From NCBI RefSeq assembly GCF_000367365.1, contig NZ_BARF01000094.1, positions 87,150 through 151,149 on the forward strand: 64,000 nt of DNA, written 5' to 3'. How positions within the stretch are numbered: the stretch's first letter is position 1; the number at the start of each line of letters is the position of its first letter. Positions 61,558 through 64,000 of the stretch are shown piece by piece. Below the pieces are notes generated by a model, which saw only the letters and a list, made by a program, of their open reading frames with translations, searched no databases and had not been told where the DNA came from. The position numbers were made by a program, and so were the translations under genes. The DNA is from Streptomyces prunicolor NBRC 13075. Lineage in GTDB: Bacteria; Actinomycetota; Actinomycetes; Streptomycetales; Streptomycetaceae.

Positions 61558-61633
61558 GAGCCCGCCGCTCACCCCGAAAACCCCGAACACCCCTGACCCG
61601 AACGCCCCGAACATCCTTGAAAGGCAACCCGCA

Positions 61634-62233
61634 GTGGACCGCTCAAGACCGCTCCCCAGCAGGCGGCGCATCCTCAAGGGTGCCGCGCTGGCCGCCGTAC
61701 CGTACGCGTTACTTCCCGACCCACAGGCCGGCGCGCAGACTCAGGCCGTCGACTATCCGGGGGCCGAGTGGCAGCCGGCGAGCACCTCCAACTACACGGC
61801 GTCCAACCGCCCCAGCGCCTATGCCCTCGACTACGTGATCATCCACGTCACGCAGGAGACGTATCCCAAAACCCTGTCCATCTTCCAGAATCCGCAGAAG
61901 AAGGTGTCCGCGCACTACCTCGTGCGATCGGCCGACGGGCATGTCGCGCAGTGTGTGCGGGAGGCCGATGTCGCCTGGCACGCGGGGAACTGGGACTACA
62001 ACACGCGCAGTATCGGTATCGAGCACGAGGGCTGGGTGGATCAACCCGAGTGGTTCACCGACGCGTTGTACGAGCAGTCGGCCAAGCTGGCGGCGGCTAC
62101 CTGCGCGAAGTACGGGCTCCCGAAGGACCGCGCGCACATCATCGGGCACTACGAGGTACCGGGCACCGACCACACCGATCCGGGGCCGAACTGGGATTGG
62201 ACGCGTTACATAAGGATGGTCAATTTCGCCTGA
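61634..62233 (+). CDS. Secreted N-acetylmuramoyl-L-alanine amidase
   Basis: A 199-residue peptidoglycan amidase. The N-terminus (SRRRILKGAALAAVPYALLP) is a Tat-type signal. The amidase_2 domain has the zinc ligand His in YVIIHVTQE, then SAHYLVRSADGHVAQ, SIGIEHEGWV with the conserved Glu, and GHYEVPGTDHTDPGP with the second His and Asp. It cleaves the bond between muramic acid and the stem peptide outside the cell. GTG 61634 has GAAAGG upstream. It is not linked in function to the amidase gene before it. Confidence 0.88.
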   Translation: MDRSRPLPSRRRILKGAALAAVPYALLPDPQAGAQTQAVDYPGAEWQPASTSNYTASNRPSAYALDYVIIHVTQETYPKTLSIFQNPQKKVSAHYLVRSADGHVAQCVREADVAWHAGNWDYNTRSIGIEHEGWVDQPEWFTDALYEQSAKLAAATCAKYGLPKDRAHIIGHYEVPGTDHTDPGPNWDWTRYIRMVNFA

Positions 62234-62360
62234 GCCGAGGTGGATCCGGGCCGGTTCCGAGTCTGTTCCGAGCACGATGGGGTTCGTTCGGGTCGGCCCT
62301 GGTCGAAACGGTTGTCCGGATCCGTCTGCGGAGTAACGATGTGCGCAGCCGTCGCGACGC

Positions 62361-62425
62361 CGTATCGCTGTCGTGTCGGCGCGGTATCACCGCCATATCG
62401 TCGCCGTATCGTCGCTGGATCGACT
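62361..62425. repeat. Imperfect CGTATCGYYG repeats before the GAF regulator
   Basis: The upstream stretch contains repeated units of the type GCCGTATCGCTG, GCCATATCGTC, GCCGTATCGTC and GGATCG. They could be binding sites for the regulator itself or simple sequence drift. Confidence 0.35.
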
Positions 62426-62440
62426 TCAGGGGAGGCTGAG

Positions 62441-63718
62441 TTGACCGATCCGTGGGTGGCCCTGGAGCCGGGGGCCGACCCTGCCGAGCGGGTGCGGGTG
62501 CTGCGCCGGGCGCACGAGACGTTCGCCGTGGCGGGCACGGTGCCGCAGCCGGTGCGGTCGGTGGTGGCCGATTCCTGGCGGCGTTCCGCGCGGGCCGGTG
62601 TCGGTCCCGAGGGCACGGCCAGTGTGGAGCTGACGGACGGTGACCTGGGTGTCTATCGCGCGGAGCATCCGCTGGCGCGGGTGATGCCGCTGATACGGGA
62701 GTTGGTGGGCACGTTCGCGGCGGACGGCGAGCATCTGCTGGCGGTGTGCGACGCGCAGGGCAGGCTGTTGTGGGTCGAGGGGGATCCGGCGACCCGGCGC
62801 AAGGCGGGCCTGATGAACTTCGTGCCGGGTGCGCGCTGGGCGGAGAGCGCGGTCGGGACGAACGCACCGGGTACGGCGGTCGCCGTGGACCGGCCGGTGC
62901 AGGTGTTCGCGGCCGAGCACTTCATCCGGCGGGTGCAGCCGTGGACGTGTGCGGCGGCTCCGGTGCACGATCCGCGCACGGGGCGGGTGCTCGGTGCCGT
63001 GGACATCACCGGCGGGGACGGGCTGGCGCATCCGCACAGTCTGGGCTTCGTGCAGGCGGTGGCGCGGGCCGCCGAGTCCCAACTGGCGCTGCTCGCCCCG
63101 GAGCAGACGTATGCCGACGGGCCCGAGCTGACGGCGCTCGGCCGGGACGAGGCCCAACTGTGCCTCCACGGGCGCAAGATGAGGCTGAGCCGTCGGCACA
63201 GCGAGATCCTGGTGCTGCTGGCCCGGCATCCCGAGGGACTGACCGGCGACGAGTTGCTGTGCGCGCTGTACGAGGACGAGTCGGTGCCGCCGGTGACATT
63301 GCGGGCCGAACTGGCGCGGCTGCGGCGGCTGTTGGGCCCGGGCCTGCTCGCCTCGCGTCCCTACCGGCTCACGTCGCCGGTCGAGTCCGACGTGGCGATC
63401 GTAGAGCGGCGCCTGGAAGGGGGCGCGGTCACGGGAGCGGCGAGTGCGTACACGGGTCCGCTGTTGCCCGGTTCGCAGGCACCGGCGGTGGTCCGGCTCA
63501 GGACCCGCCTGGCCGACGGCCTCCGTACGGCGCTGATCGCCCGCCGAGACCCCGACCTGCTGGCGGACTGGGCGCACGCGCCGTGGGGCGAGGACGACCT
63601 CGACGTCTGGCGGGCGCTCGCGGCGATACGGCCGACGGCACCGGTGCGTTCCCGACTCGACGCGCTGGAGTCCGAGCTGGCGGCACCGGTCGCATGGTCA
63701 CGCCGGGCGGGAAACTGA
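62441..63718 (+). CDS. GAF-domain transcriptional regulator
   Basis: A 425-residue regulator. The N-terminal part has VRSVVADSWRRSARAGV and the GAF domain (LLAVCDAQGRLLWVEGDP, GLMNFVPGARWAESAVGTNA, FAAEHFIRRVQPWTCAAAPV). The C-terminal region has a helix-turn-helix or winged-helix part (RRHSEILVLLARHPEGLTGDE, TLRAELARLRRLLG). This kind is found in Streptomyces next to aldehyde or alcohol dehydrogenase genes, activated by small ligands. The start is TTG 62441 with GGGGAGG 6 bases upstream, which outweighs any in-frame ATG. Its partner is likely beyond the window. Confidence 0.82.
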   Translation: MTDPWVALEPGADPAERVRVLRRAHETFAVAGTVPQPVRSVVADSWRRSARAGVGPEGTASVELTDGDLGVYRAEHPLARVMPLIRELVGTFAADGEHLLAVCDAQGRLLWVEGDPATRRKAGLMNFVPGARWAESAVGTNAPGTAVAVDRPVQVFAAEHFIRRVQPWTCAAAPVHDPRTGRVLGAVDITGGDGLAHPHSLGFVQAVARAAESQLALLAPEQTYADGPELTALGRDEAQLCLHGRKMRLSRRHSEILVLLARHPEGLTGDELLCALYEDESVPPVTLRAELARLRRLLGPGLLASRPYRLTSPVESDVAIVERRLEGGAVTGAASAYTGPLLPGSQAPAVVRLRTRLADGLRTALIARRDPDLLADWAHAPWGEDDLDVWRALAAIRPTAPVRSRLDALESELAAPVAWSRRAGN

Positions 63719-64000
63719 CGTAACTCGCGCCCGGCGCAGGGCACTTGGGGCACGGCCTGCCCTCCGGCACCCGGCACCCGGCACCCGGCACCCGGCACCC
63801 GGCCCACCTTCCGGCCTCCGCCCTCCGGCTTCCGGCTCCTGGCTTCCGGTTTCCCGTTTCCGGTCTCCACCTTCCGCCCTCCGGCTTCCGCCCTCCGACA
63901 CCGGGCTCCCGCCCCCGGCACCCCGGCGCCCAGCGCCCGGCACACCTTCCGGCCTCCGGCTTCCACCCCCGCCTTCCGGCACCGGGCACCCGCCTCCCGC
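63719..64000. repeat. Low-complexity region with tandem 7-mers
   Basis: GGCACCC is repeated five times at 63766-63800. After it a longer degenerate tract of CTTCCGGC/CTCCGGC units runs to the end of the window. I see no convincing CDS in it; the frames are open only because of composition. Confidence 0.75.

Noticed and set aside
63766..63800. CRISPR array
   Set aside because: The repeats are 7 bases, contiguous and without spacers, so they are a simple tandem repeat.

Overview
The window is high-GC actinobacterial DNA and almost certainly from a Streptomyces chromosome. The third-position GC bias is strong and GTG starts are frequent. The gene set is also typical: a complete conservon, a DUF5709 protein, a type B L31 protein, a streptogrisin-type protease, many Tat/Sec-secreted enzymes and copies of a common Streptomyces intergenic repeat. 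I saw no tRNA, rRNA, CRISPR array, insertion sequence or prophage.

Layout. (1) 1-5289 is a conflict/immunity-type island: a partial SLOG-like protein, a TIR protein, a small helical protein, and an operon of a second TIR protein followed by a membrane-embedded NACHT NTPase. The TIR2 C-terminus and the NACHT N-terminus carry matching RHIM-like amyloid-signalling motifs. This is the most striking system here. (2) 5463-12404 is accessory DNA: a decayed carboxylesterase, a secreted GH78 alpha-L-rhamnosidase behind two LacI-type operators, a secreted serine protease, and a rearranged TetR/hydrolase junction with an inverted duplication. (3) 12478-18199 is a sulfonate utilisation operon (cysteine-type leader peptide, ssuC, ssuB, ssuA, ssuD, flavin monooxygenase). 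(4) 18439-29409 holds an MltG-like transglycosylase, an ABC exporter divergent from a MarR regulator, an HD-domain hydrolase, a GlxA-type regulator, a TetR/SDR pair with twin operators, a C4-dicarboxylate symporter, a PNGase A-like glycoamidase and an L,D-transpeptidase. (5) 29637-38843 has a heterodimeric ABC exporter whose ATPase sites are split into one consensus and one degenerate site, then DUF5709, rpmE2, a YdjM-type hydrolase, a Ski2-like helicase and a TesB thioesterase. (6) 38905-45996 is a conservon (kinase, roadblock, DUF742, GTPase) with an MHYT membrane protein upstream and a stray roadblock gene downstream.

(7) 46140-54651 contains a methyltransferase, hypotheticals, an acyl-lipid desaturase, a rifamycin monooxygenase preceded by a recognisable rifamycin-associated element, an Eis-like acetyltransferase pseudogene, a secreted phytase-like esterase and a Pro-rich membrane protein. 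(8) 54790-58873 is the xylose catabolic locus (xylA divergent from xylB, then a ROK repressor). (9) 59063-63718 has an APC permease translationally coupled to an acetamidase/formamidase, a Tat-exported peptidoglycan amidase and a GAF-domain regulator. The window ends in low-complexity repeats.

All functions are inferred by reading motifs and recalling families. No database search was run, and start sites were chosen by eye from ribosome-binding sequences.
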